A DNA stretch of 64,000 nucleotides, taken from assembly GCA_011009095.1 (NCBI GenBank), contig VTPC01005625.1, forward strand, positions 29,075-93,074. The letters are read 5' to 3'. Shown here piece after piece: positions 24,240-36,038 of this stretch. Position numbers and translations under genes: made by a program. Position 1 is the first letter of the stretch. Every line of letters starts with the position of its first letter. Below the pieces are notes generated by a model that made no database searches, had not been told where the DNA came from, and saw only the letters and a program-made list of their open reading frames with translations. The stretch comes from Ignelater luminosus. Lineage: Eukaryota > Arthropoda > Insecta > Coleoptera > Elateridae.

Positions 24240-25533
24240 ATCTACACTGGCTTGGAAGACAACAAATCTTTATTTAATTAATTTGCTTTAATTTACTTGT
24301 CTTAACATTAACTAACACTAGGAGGTCTTGTGACATTTCCATTTGACCCCTGAAAATATGTGCCTAGATAACTTAATAATATAATGTGTTGCTTGACAAA
24401 CTACATAATTAACTATCCTGACAATATAAAATTAAATGTTTTGTTTGAAATATTTAAATTAGTAACTGATCTACTAGAAACAAAAGAAAAAATAAAAAAA
24501 ACTTATTGTAGAAAAATTAAATAATTCTTACTGCCGTTGCTGTCCTTTGGACCAGATGTAGAATCCATACATAATATCACTGCTACTCAACTTTGTTTTC
24601 TGGTCTCTGAGAAGGGCCAAAAGCTGTTTTAGAGGCATACTCCTCTTTACCCAGGAACAGAATACATGAGATCTGTGAGAGGGGATACGGCAATGTTTGT
24701 CGGTGGTCTGTTCGCGGCTGTGCTCGCTTGTGCTGAAGGTAGTGGAAGGGAAGCGCAAATGCAAAGATTTTAAGTATGAAGTTTGGGATGCCAGACAACA
24801 ATACTTGGGTTATTAGTGAAGAAGACGCTTCTGATGTTGAGCTGTGCTAGACCTGTAAGTGCTTCGGTAACTGGTCTGCAAAATATACTGTTTTGTCATT
24901 CCAATTACGGAAAAGTCTAAGCGAAGGTCATGAACCTAGCACGAGAACTGCTACGTCGCTCCGTAATTTGGAAAGAGTGGGCGATGTAAAGCTAATCTTC
25001 TGGAATTTGAGAAGTTGCAGGATATCGAAGATGGAACGGACTGGATTTGGGGATGGCGAGAAGGAGGACAGGGGGATGTTAGTGTCGTTTCCAGGTATTT
25101 TTTTGCACATACTTTTTGTTTTGATCCACTGCTCTGTTTAGCTATGGGCCCCTTAAAAACTCTAAGAGGAGTCGGTGCTAGGTAACACACTTCTTCGATG
25201 GGTAGAAGCAATCCAGACTGATCACTCTTCTCTTTTCTTCTATCGGAATCGAACTGTCAACTTTTCATATATAATATGTAATGGCTTTGAAGGTTCCACA
25301 CGAGTGACACCTTAGTCTCAGATTGCTTCTTCTTTTGCTTTTTTTTTGCGGTGTGACCAAGACTGAGTGTCTATTTTTATTAGGTCTCTATTCTACAAAT
25401 AGCTAAAGAGATTTTGACATAATTTATTTGACGTGCTGGTTTACCTACTTTACACTACGTTTAGAAAATAGAGACGCATGCAATTAATTATTATTGATCA
25501 ATCTAAAAGTAAGATCTAGTATGTGCCCGCGTT
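24240..25533. other. unassigned; moderately GC-rich segment at 24530-25240
   Basis: The first 290 bases are plain AT-rich DNA. From about 24530 to 25240 the composition rises and several short frames on both strands are open (minus 24528-24801 and 24928-25211; plus 24893-25141). None carries a motif I recognise, and no splice-supported exon can be argued. It may be a decayed element. Confidence 0.4.
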
Positions 25534-25545
25534 TTTAATGCCTTA

Positions 25546-25682
25546 GGCCCACTTTTACAATCGTTGAATAACTTTATCCAAGGTACTATTACCATGGATG
25601 CAACTGTTGTTTGACATTTTCAGAATTGTATCCATGGCAATAATACCTTCTATAAGATTATCCAAGGATTACAAAAGTGGCC
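25546..25682. mobile_element. palindromic MITE (GGCCCACTTTTAC ends) with 12-bp flanking repeat
   Basis: The 137-bp segment is almost wholly palindromic. The left arm starts GGCCCACTTTTACAATC, continues through TTATCCAAGGTACTATTACC to CATGGATGCAA, and mirrors the right arm read in reverse (GGCCACTTTTGTAATCCTTG ... GGTATTATTGCCATGGATAC). Directly outside lie TTTAATGCCTTA (25534-25545) and TTTAATGTCTTA (25683-25694), 11 of 12 identical, which is best read as a target-site duplication. A fold-back element with a duplication of 8-12 bp points to a hAT- or Mutator-like parent rather than mariner or piggyBac. No coding sequence. Confidence 0.85.
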
Positions 25683-25694
25683 TTTAATGTCTTA

Positions 25695-27060
25695 AAGGTA
25701 TGGTTATTACGGTTACACTAGTCGGCACACAAAATACTTTCTAAACAAAAATAGCCCATTTTTACTAATCTCGAGGTATTGAACAAAGAAATGATTTGTA
25801 TTTGTAAATTGATTTTTGTCCACATTGAGTAAATAGGTACACTTGACAACGCTGTATTTCAAACTGCAGATTGCAACACATTGCTCCGTGCAAAACAGAG
25901 ATATGCTGTTGCAAGATTCTGATTGTATACTGCACTACGTATGCAGGAAATCCCCCGAAGTGACTAAAAGGCGACAGGGTGTGCTGTTGTTTGGAGTGAC
26001 TCGAGTTACTTCTGTTTGGTGTATTTAGAAGTATTGCCAGAAAAGAAGGTTAGTAAGAGCGTACCCAAATCTGTTCTTAGTTCCGCACGACGAAGGATTT
26101 CCCGTTTCTAAACCACCGATAGAATCTCCTTCAGATTTAGAAGTAGATTAGCCAACATTGCATTCTTCGCAACTTTTGGCATTTAATGATGATCAGTGTT
26201 ACATATTGTCTAAAGCAAAGCCGGATTACTCGTTAGTTGCGTTCGTAATTCTTGGAAAATGTCTGCCATATTTTAAAAAGATATAGTATATGGACTGAAT
26301 TCGCAGAATCCCTAAAACTTACTCTCAAAGCAAGGTTGCTGTATAACAGAAACCGACTTCCACCTATTTCAGTCGGACATGCTGTGGGTCTGAAACAAAC
26401 CTACTACAATCTAAAATAGTACAGCAAGTTTAACTGGGATTTCTGGTAACTTGAAGGTTGTGTCTGTGGTAATAGTTTCACGAGCTGCATATAGCAAATA
26501 CCTCTGTCTCTATGCAAATGGAAGATACAAGAAAAACTTTGCACTATGTAAAGAAAGCTCAGAAAATTCCGGAAGTACTAGCAAGTCTGTAAAACCTACC
26601 GTTGTTACACATCGAACTTGGTTTGATGAAAAATTGAACTGAATCAGCTTTCAAGTGCTTGGCTGACAGATTTTCGCTGATCAACAAGAGGAATAAAAGA
26701 AGAAAACTTTGTAAATCTCAAATTGGCGAGCGATTCAGCAACCAGATGTTGGATAATGGCAAGAAAAAACCTTGAACTTTTTTGAAGATCAGGCAGAAAA
26801 CTACAAGGAACTGTATCACAATTTTGGCTTTTTTGATTATCACTTGGATTTCTCTTTCGACAACTGCGACCTAATTTATGATGGACATAGTAAATATTTT
26901 TATAGGGAAATTGCAACGAAAGGAAACGACACCACTTCTATGTTGGTTGAGTACTATTGGACGCGAGCGCGAAAGTATACGTATGGATATTATAATTCTC
27001 TCGTTCAATGTTTGTTTACTAGTGTCCTAAGAGTTTTTGTTCCACAGTAGTCCCATTCTG
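25695..27060 (+). other. protein-like but unidentified sequence
   Basis: Plus-strand frames at 25843-26028, 26451-26642 and 26772-27050 have a more balanced amino-acid composition than chance frames in this window. The last reads FFEDQAENYKELYHNF, DYHLDFSFDNCDLIYDG and YYWTRARKYTYGYYNS. They lie in order on one strand and are separated by stops, as in a decayed gene or element interior. The first frame opens with a non-ATG codon. I recognise no family and infer no function. Confidence 0.3.
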
Positions 27061-27144
27061 AGTCTTAAGTATATCTCTGTGAGCTTCTACATTTTTTTAT
27101 AGTTATTGATTTATTCAATCCATCCAGCGGACAGAAATGTTTTT

Positions 27145-28436
27145 GGGCGCAAGCGTTTCGGTTTCCGACCTAACAAAGATACAAGACATTTTTTCTGAAA
27201 ATTTTTTTTTATTTTTCAACATAGTCTCCTTGTAACTCTACACACTTCTCCCAGCGATGCTCCCATCTCTGTAACCCGTCCAAATAGTACTCGGCATTTT
27301 TCTCTGCAAAATAATTGTTCACGAAGGTGATGGCCTCTTCATTTGACGAAAATCTTTGTCCTCCGAGCGCAATTTTTAGATGAGGGAACAAAAAGAAGTC
27401 GCTTGGGGCTAGATCTGGTGAGTAAGGCGGATGGTCAAGCAGTTCAAACCGTAATTCGTGGATTTTCGCCATGGCAACCGCTGAGGTGTGAGACGGTGCG
27501 TTGTCTTGGTGAAACAGGATTTTCTTTTTCTGCAAATGTGGCCGTTTTTTCGCAAGTTCTGCCTTCAGCTTGTCAAGTAATGATGCATAGTATGCTCCTG
27601 TAATGGTTTTTCCTTTTTGAAGATAATCGATTAAAATAACTCCATGACTATCCCAAAAAACAGTCGCCATCACTTTCCCAGCCGAAAAAACAGTTTTTGC
27701 TTTTTTTGGAGCCGGTTCCCCCTTTGCAGTCCACTGTTTGGACTGTATTTTTGTTTCGGGCGTATAATGGTGTATCCAAGTTTCATCTACAGTAATTAAT
27801 CGGCGCCAAAACTCGGATTTATTTCGCCTAAACTGCGCCAAAAGAGCGTTGGAAATATTCATTCGAACACGTTTTTGGTCTAACGTGAGCAAACGCGGCA
27901 CCCAACACGCGGACAGCTTTCTCATGCCTAAATGTAGATTTAATATGTGACAAACACGTTCTTTTGACATGTTCATAACCTCTGCTATCTCTCTCACTTT
28001 AATTCGGCGGGCGTCTAGCACCATTTGGTGAACTCTGGCGATGTTTTCGTCGTTAGTTGCAGTTTTTGGACGTCCCGAACGTTCATCGTCTCCCAAGCTC
28101 TTACGGCCACGTTTAAATTCAGCAGCCCAAAATTTCACTGTGGTAAATGATGGTGCAGAGTCCCCATACACAGAATTCAACTCATCTTTTTTTTGCGAAG
28201 GCGTATTGCCTTTCAAAAACAAATATTTAATGACAGCTCGATACTCGATTTTGTCCATTTTCACAAAAAAACTCACATCAACTCACTCAAACGACTGTTA
28301 CATAAAAACTGCGCGTCCAAAATGGCTGAAACTTTGGTGAGTAACTGTCAACAGATGAACAACGAAATTCAGTAGCTTTTATTTACGAGTGTTGCCATCT
28401 TCACGTTGAGGTCGGAAACTTTTCAGACCACCCTTG
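27145..28436 (-). mobile_element. mariner element, irritans-like, coding-intact
   Basis: A roughly 1.29-kb mariner centred on an unbroken transposase gene. The right end (5' end of the element) reads, from outside inward on the minus strand, AAGGGTGGTCTGAAAAG followed by TTTCCGACCT (28435-28409). The inner part, GTTTCCGACCT, reappears as the left inverted repeat at 27161-27171. The outer part of the left repeat no longer matches (GCGTTTCG in place of CTGAAAA), so one terminus is damaged or the boundary is displaced. A TA lies just outside the right end at 28439-28440, but no clear partner TA was found on the left, so the exact limits are uncertain by a few bases. Confidence 0.88.
27209..28276 (-). 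CDS. mariner transposase, full length and uninterrupted
   Basis: A 355-codon frame, the usual length of mariner transposases, with no stop or frameshift. The first ATG is at 28276, but Met7 at 28258 (MDKIEYRAVIKY) matches the usual family start and may be the real one. Residues 8-120 form the two helix-turn-helix DNA-binding regions, with the linker motif GRPK at 68-71; WVPRLL at 125-130 precedes the catalytic domain. The catalytic residues are Asp164 (TVDETW), Asp258 (HQDNAPSH) and Asp293 (SPDLAPSDFF), with 34 residues between the last two, the D,D34D signature. HHYTPE after the first Asp places it nearer the irritans group than the 5' element at 45-1308. Stop TAA at 27211-27209. It would excise and insert its element at TA sites in the nucleus. 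Expression in this genome cannot be judged. Confidence 0.96.
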   Translation of the reverse strand: MSFFVKMDKIEYRAVIKYLFLKGNTPSQKKDELNSVYGDSAPSFTTVKFWAAEFKRGRKSLGDDERSGRPKTATNDENIARVHQMVLDARRIKVREIAEVMNMSKERVCHILNLHLGMRKLSACWVPRLLTLDQKRVRMNISNALLAQFRRNKSEFWRRLITVDETWIHHYTPETKIQSKQWTAKGEPAPKKAKTVFSAGKVMATVFWDSHGVILIDYLQKGKTITGAYYASLLDKLKAELAKKRPHLQKKKILFHQDNAPSHTSAVAMAKIHELRFELLDHPPYSPDLAPSDFFLFPHLKIALGGQRFSSNEEAITFVNNYFAEKNAEYYLDGLQRWEHRWEKCVELQGDYVEK

Positions 28437-31400
28437 TCTACTTCGGCATCTGATCCTTTAGATCATCTAAATATCAATAAATCTGGTAAAATTGCTAGTT
28501 ATAATTACAAAAGATGTTCTTCGAAGCAAAACAATCTAGAAACTCAAGCATAATGATTAAAGACATTTTTGGTTTTTCTTTGGCTCTTCCAAGAAAAGTC
28601 ATCTAGGAAAAAATCAAAAATTCATTACAAATTACAAAAGTTTCTTAAAGAATATCAATGCGTCAGCTTTTGACATATCCTCTTAGAGATAACTTTAATT
28701 AATTAGAAATCAAAATAAAAAAAATTGTATTTATAAGATTAACACAGTTCTTGATAAGGAGTATTTATCGATTTCATGTTTGAAACCTTAATGTTTGCTA
28801 GTTGCCAGCCAAGCGGTTACATCTGACAATTGTAATTTAATTTTATTGTAATTAGATTTGTGGCAGGCAAGCCAAATGAAAACAATAATGAATTTACATA
28901 TTACACAAGTTACAGTAATCAGCAATTGATACGATTTTTCAATACATCATAAGTTGCCAAATTGCACAATATCGAAGTGTAAATAGAAATTTACTATGTT
29001 CGCTAGATGCTTTGTCAAAAATCTCAATGACAATTCAATACCTAGTTAAAATAGCACCAAAGAACTTGCAGAATTGAGCATTGTCACACTGCATTCAAAC
29101 GGCTCACTGTTTGAATGTCGTGATCTTTTCTTTACGAAAAGTCTCAAAAGAAAAAAGTTATTTATGATTTATGAATACCATTGTTAAACTCATAAAGGTT
29201 TTTTTAAAAAAAAAATTCTATTTACTAGTCAACGTTAAATTACAATTACTATACATTCAAATGAGACTTTTTGAATCCTGTTGTGTGTGAAGCTTACCGA
29301 AGGAAGTAGGGCAACTCTGAGCTGAAACATAATGAGAAATTAAGCACCTTGCTTTATCCTAGCACACCAAGGCTAATTTAAAATTAAAAAAAGGAATCTA
29401 ATTTAAATTTATATCTATACAGCTTCTAACTGGAATGAATGTATTCATAGCTTACCATTACATTACAATAATGTGTTATCAGCTTTCACTGCACTTCGCT
29501 ATAATAAAAAATAATAACCCGTCGTGAGTTCCATCATTTCTGTCAAAAATCCCATATCTGTGCAATTCAAGAGTTAGGTTTACCCAAATAATACAAGAGG
29601 TAAAGATTAATAGTTCTGTTAACCCTACTGTACTACACACTCCAGCACATACAAAAGCAATAAAGATACATCCATATTCGCAGGAAAAAAAACATTTTTC
29701 ATATATGATTGAAAAGCAGAAGAAAGGAAAGATCAATACTTAGCCTTTTATACTAGACCGAGAAAAGAGCGACGACGGTTCTCTTTGTTAAACCAAGCTT
29801 CCCGCTTTAATATAACGCGTTTATTGTGGTTTTCCTGGTTTTTCGTCTCTATAATGTACAGATAAAGGAGGACAAATAACAATTTTCCTGATATCTTTTT
29901 TTTTCCTCAAAATTTAAATGAAGGTACCGCAAGTACTGTTTTATTTAGCTCACTCGCTTTTTATTTTAGAAATGGAACTTTTTAATTTTAATGAAGAAGA
30001 ATTATCAAAAGACGTTTTTAATTAACTTCTCAGCTTTTGAATAACTTTTTGATGGTAACGTCAAATAATTTTTGCCACGTTAAATTGAATATTAATCATC
30101 TGTATACTATAATGAAATCTGTGATAAAATATGCCTTCTATATTTTTTTATGAAATAGAATGAAAATATTAAAATTCGTTAAGAATTTTCTATCAAGATA
30201 GAAAAAAAACCTAGCTGGTTTCTTCCTATTAAATATGATACACATAATGATTGCTCAATTCATTTCACATCCCAATTCCTATTCTTTACTACAAGCACAT
30301 ACCACAACCTAAGACTATAAAATCAAATCCAACATTTAATGAAGGTCTAAGAACTCCCAGTCGATTTTTCTTTGAAACCAACAAAATAAAATTGAGCAAA
30401 CAAGATCTATCGTCTACTAGATGGAAATGCTTTTATATACGTACAAGAAGATTATTTAGTAATCGACAAACTACTTAGAATTGTAAGCATACCCTACCGA
30501 AATACGGATGTAAATTCAAATGCTAACATGAGAACTGTGCATTTTGCCCCATTTAATGAACCAACCCTGCCTCTCACAGTAGAATGTATTTAAACGAGTT
30601 CGCAATAAACTATCGCTACAGGAATGGTTTACTTTTAAACTAATCGAAACTTTCGCTGATTAAACAAATCTCTAAGGAGACTAAAGTATAGATAGATTTA
30701 TAGCTAGAAAAAAGTTGCTATCACACATCCAATTTGCTCAAATAAATTGGTTTTTCTAATTATGCTACTATATCAAAATACATTTTGATTATAGTACAAA
30801 ATTTTTCAATCAATAAGATCTAAAAAATCTTCCGTTGTTAACATAAAATCTACATTTAATTTATCCATTTAGTACTCATACATACATGCAGTTGCATACT
30901 CAGCAATATGTATAGTTGCACCGGCGTGACTAAATTGGCAGCCTTGGAAGAGGCAGCAATTTTTATTATATTTTTTATATAAATAAACTCAAACACTATA
31001 AATAAGTATTTAGTTAGAATTTGACTTAGATAATACTTAAAAAGAAAATGCACGGTATTGATGCACTCTAAAGCAGTAATCAATCAAGTAAATCAATTTT
31101 TTATACTATTTCCCAAGAAAAACTTGGCATAATGCATTCCAGTACACAAGGTATCTTGAAAACCGTAATAATATAGAATTTTATCAGAATGATGCTAATA
31201 TCAGGATGTATTGAGCCTAACACATCAATGAACAGTACCTGTTAGCAAAATGCAAAATTTCTAGTTGTGCATTTATAATTTTTGTCTTTAGTAGGTGAAA
31301 GCAAATACAAGCTAGACGGACCACAAATACGCCTTATCTCGTCTTACATAAATCCTTTTCTTTACAAATGAATCACTCCAATACTCCAAAAAAACTCATT

Positions 31401-34400
31401 CAGCGCCACTTTCGCAAGTGATAAATCTGTTTTCTGAAGTATCATCATGTATTCGTTCAAGAATGTTTTAAAAGAATATTTTTTATGTACATCTAAACAT
31501 GTTTTAATCAAAACAATGTTTGTTTTATAACAGAGAAAATCAAAAAGAAAAGAATTTTCTAAAAGTGATTGAATTTCTCTTTACCGCTAACTTCTGAGCT
31601 CTGAAAGCGTTTTACCTCTACTTGGAAACGTAAAAGATTTACAAATCTCACCACCAGATAATATAAACTCTTCCTGGTTACAATACCCAAGCTAACATAC
31701 TTATATACCATAAAAAAATTTGAAAAAATTAATTATAACCTAATTGGTAGATAGGAGTAGATTGGAAGGAATTAAGGTAAATAATCTGATCAAAGTAACC
31801 ATGTAACTTAAATTTTAAAAACTAGCTTAGGTTATCGAGTGATTTCTTTCAATTTTGTTTTAAAAAAATATTTCCCTTGTTGGGAATTGCAGATTATTAT
31901 TTAAATTAAATTATTAATTAGTAGTAAGCAAATTTCTAACTAATTTAGAAAATTGCGATTGATGATCGATACTGAACACATGTACTCTTCAATTCTCCCA
32001 GTGTGCCATTTAAAGACATTAAAACGAGGTACAACATTCATTACCAGGTACTGTGATAAAAGAAGTCTGTGCAAAGATATCTTTGCAAATATTTAAACAG
32101 AAACGATCTTGCAATTTGATTAATGGAATGAATCAAAACCGGTGAGATTTAAGATATTAAGAAACTAAATGTTATTTAGGTATTACTCAAGAACCCAAAT
32201 TAATCCTTCTTAAAAATCGGAATTTCCGTCCTTTTAAGTCTTGCCCAAATGATAATGCAGGATGTCCTAAAGTATCGATTGGTACCTGTTTCTCGATTAA
32301 TTACTAAATAGGTGCACCAGGAGTGGTAATAAATGTATCTATCTTCCCTTCGGCTATTCACCCAGGAGTTTTAAATTTGGAAGACTTTCTTGTCAGGATG
32401 TGTACAAAAGCAACTAAAGATGGCGTCTTTCAAGGTAGCACCCTGTAGAGACAATTGTAGACAATCAATGGTTCGGTTTTTTCAAAATAATTTTACTGGA
32501 AGACAATTGAAGCCTATTTATACTCTGGCTTACATAACAAAATACATCACAAAAAATTAATTTAAAGTAATTCGAACGTCTTGTTTTCTTAACCTAAGAA
32601 TATGCCCCCGAACTTTTTAAGTATGTATTTCATCCCCTTAGCTCTTATCATTCTCGCTGTGTAATTTTATTTGTTCAAATTTGAAAACCTCCTAACAAAC
32701 CCACTGGTAACGGGAAAAGTTGTTTTTGGTCCTGACGGACCCTTATGGAACTAAAATCGACTTGACGGGGAGATTCAAAGAAACAGACGGTGTGGTAGTT
32801 TTCGAGATCTAGAAAACTTTTTTAAGGTAACATCTGTTATCAAAGTAAACTAAGGTAGAATTCGCTTAAGACCATTTACCATTTTAAATCATAGTATTTT
32901 ACTGTTGTTCATTGATCTTGTCCATAGCTATTTATAAATAATGTGATTTACCTTGAGTTCTAATAGTGAATGGTGCGTACTTTTAGCAAAGATAAATTGT
33001 TATTAATGGTAAAGGTAATTTTATCATTTATTAACATGAAATTAGAAAATTTGCAACAGTGGGTGTGCTAAGTACTTTTGAAGACTGCACCTAGAATTAT
33101 GTGAGAATGACTTTTCTCTGAAGATGACTTCAGGTAATCAAAAATAAGTAAATAAAATTAAAATAAATAAAAATTTCTGCCTACTGGGAACTGAAATTTT
33201 AATGATCACACGATATTTATAAACATATGTTCTTGCTGCATCATATTAAACAATTTGAAATACATCAATAATTTAAGGCAATAATGTGTTGCAAATTGGG
33301 TAGTTTGGAGAAAACCAAATTTATTAGAAATAGGTGAAATACTTAAGACATAAGATGGTTTGAATTACTCTTTGTTGAGATTAAAGAAAGAAACCAAAAG
33401 GAATGTAAAGAAGTGAAAAGTCTCCGAAATTAATTTTATTTTAAGTAACGTAACTGAAGCATAAATTAATTAGAAGTAGATATAAAATTTATCTAGAAAC
33501 CAAAGTTTGATTTTAAGGTTATTATTGCAACAACTAAAGTTTAACAAATTCTCGCAAACTGTAATATCAAATTCGCACGCTCTAAAATTTTGCCACTAAA
33601 TGAAATTTAGCTGTTGTCATCATATTTCAACTTTCTAGAGATTTATAAACATGTATATGATAGGATACATCTACATTTAGAATTTTAAAGTAGAAGTTGT
33701 TAAAGGAGACTTACCATTTTTGCACCCTTTTCTTCACGAACTCAACGCGTGACAAAGAATGCATGGCTGGGCGGTTGAAATTTTTTTAAATTATTTTATT
33801 AGTCAGGGTTTTCTTTTAAGGTACCTAATTTAATACAAATTAACAGGGTGATTCTAGTAGTATTAAAAAATGAAAACTTCAAAAAATCAAAAATTAATGT
33901 TTCGTTAAATTTATAAAGGGGTTTTGTCAGCAAATGTTTAATGTACCATTTAAGTGACGAAGGTTAAGATAAAGTGTCACTGTCTGTTAGGGAGAAAACG
34001 GTGACTTTCGGGTCCTCGTCACTGATGAAAGCAATTATCGAAAAGGGACCTTTTATGTAACCTTAATTGAAAACAAACTGTGTTTTCGATTTTGTCTTTA
34101 AAGCCAGATAAAATTAATTCTATAAATCACTGGTGGTTTACGTAGTACGTATCTAAACGCAATAAAATAAAAATGATTCTCAGATATAAAATGTTGAAAA
34201 GTGGAAAATATAATAAAGATAGATTTTATCTGAAAAAGGTTTCTTGAGGTTATCCAAAAAATAATATTTTTTCTTTTGCAATTTTTCTTCTTTTGTGGTT
34301 ATATTAGTTCAAATTTTGGTTTATATGTGAAATCCTGGCTGGTCATCTTATAATATATGTATTTGTTGAAAAGACTGCAATATTTCAGATTTTGCTACTA

Positions 34401-35185
34401 AATTACACTAGAGGTTTGTTCAATTTGTACATTCTCCTATAAATCATGTTTATATTCAGAGTTCCATAAATCATTAATCTTCCTGCACTAATAATTTACA
34501 AAATAAAAATTATTTTGACATAATGGAATTAATAATATTGCAAAAATTGATTGAATACTCTAGCAAGAATTTTTGAAGATATTTTTGCAACAAAACACCT
34601 ATTCAGAAACTCAGAAATGCGACAGAATTGTTTGTTATAGAACTGAGATAAAAGAAATTAATCTAAAGTGACTTAAAACGTATTCAAAGTGATTATGATC
34701 CTATCTTTATAAACAGCATATTACCATCAGGCTCGTGACGGAGACGACATGTCAACTATAGACAAAGATATAGTATTTAAGTGCAGATAATAACGAAACG
34801 CACAAAAAAAGAAGCTCTTGACTGTTTCGACTGAATTGCTATATCCTTGATACGTGCTACAAAGGATTTTCTCTTGGAAAGATGCACATTTTCAGTTCGA
34901 ATAGAGTTCCAATATTAATTATTACTTATTAGTTATTACTTAACATAAAATGTTCTTCGTTCTCCTTTCTTCTCTATACTTTGCTGTAACTATCATAATG
35001 CTTTTTGTGCAAACGAATTAGCTTTATCTGATTGCATCCTCGAGTTGTCATGTCTTGCTATCAAATGATAGCTTTACAACATGAGGCTCTTGAGCATCTT
35101 ATAAATTGTACACGAGAATAATTATCAAGAAATTAAAGCATTAAATATTTACTATAATAACTTGCGGTAATGTGACTTTATTATA
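28437..35185. other. gene-free AT-rich DNA
   Basis: Nearly 7 kb without a recognisable gene, RNA gene or bounded element. The frames at 29479-29736, 30251-30478 and 30856-31083 lack motifs. At 33845 there is ACAGGGTGATT, a transposon-end-like word without a partner. Around 32265-32450 AGGATGTCC and GCACCCTGTAG stand in inverted orientation and may be worn ends of a small element. Confidence 0.55.
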
Positions 35186-36036
35186 CTGTGTGTCCCAATT
35201 TCGATGCTTACTATTGGGATCTCGAAAATTGTAAGAGATACGAAGTCGGTTAAATTAGGAAAGTTTTGTCTATTTTGGAGATCAGTTTACTTATGCTTTA
35301 GTTTTTTCAAAAACGTTCACGGCTTACTAGATATTTGCTAAAAACTAAATTATCTTTTTAAGTGAAATATCTCAGAAACAAGCAAAGATGGAAAAGAACA
35401 GCAAAGAGAGTGTTTTAGAGAATTTACTCCGAAACACAAAAAAATTATTTTCGCAATTGTCTTTTGTTTTATTTTGGCGGTGAAACGTAAATCCAAATTT
35501 TATCTAATGGAACGCCTACTTGATTTCCATATTACTGAACTGCACGCCTTAAATGCTTTTCAGTGATACATGGTTTGACATAGCTATTCTTTTGTTTTAC
35601 CGAGTTATGAAGTGAAAATCATTTTTCATCATAGTGTGCCATGACATCTAACACACAAAGTCGTGGAATTTACTTTTATACACTTTTATGGGGCATTAGA
35701 TGCTTAGTTGATGCTATCTGTGAATACCCAGTAAATTATCTTGAAAGAGTCTTTTGTTTTGTTTTAGCAATTGTTACATAACAAATATAATTTATCTAAC
35801 AATGATTTTCATATGTTTAAAGCCATGGCACACTAAGTGGAAAATGTTTTTATTAAAAAAAAAAATAAGATAATTTCGTTTTTAGCAAATATCTAGTAAG
35901 CTGTGAACTTTTTGAAAAAACAAAAGCATAAGTAAACTGATCTATAAAATAGCCAAAACTTTTCTAATTTAACAGACTTCGTATCTCTTACAATTTTTGA
36001 GATCCCAATAGTGAGTATCGAAATTAAAACACACTG
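35186..36036. mobile_element. non-autonomous element with about 175-bp inverted repeats
   Basis: The left arm (35186 to about 35362) and right arm (about 35862 to 36036) are inverted copies of roughly 175 bp, about 90 percent identical by eye. Shared blocks include AATTTCGAT near the tips, CTATTGGGATCTC, TTGTAAGAGATACGAAGTC, GATCAGTTTACTTATGCTTT and AGCAAATATCTAGTAAGC. The tips read CTGTGTGTCCC and CAGTGTGTTTT, each flanked by TA (35184-35185 and 36037-36038). The roughly 500-bp centre has no coding frame but contains a second inverted pair around AGTGTGCCATG(A/G)C (about 35633-35646 and 35823-35836). TA flanks and long repeats suggest a deletion derivative of a Tc1/mariner-type or other TA-inserting transposon whose parent is not in the window. 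Confidence 0.88.
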
Positions 36037-36038
36037 TA

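Noticed and set aside
27343..28375. Plus-strand frames opposite the intact mariner transposase
   Set aside because: Shadows of the minus-strand gene in other frames.
34010..34070. Second hammerhead-like pattern: CTGATGA followed by GAAA, flanked by GGTCC/GGACC
   Set aside because: Stem I would be absent and stem II cannot form with the conserved closing pair, so the core cannot assemble.
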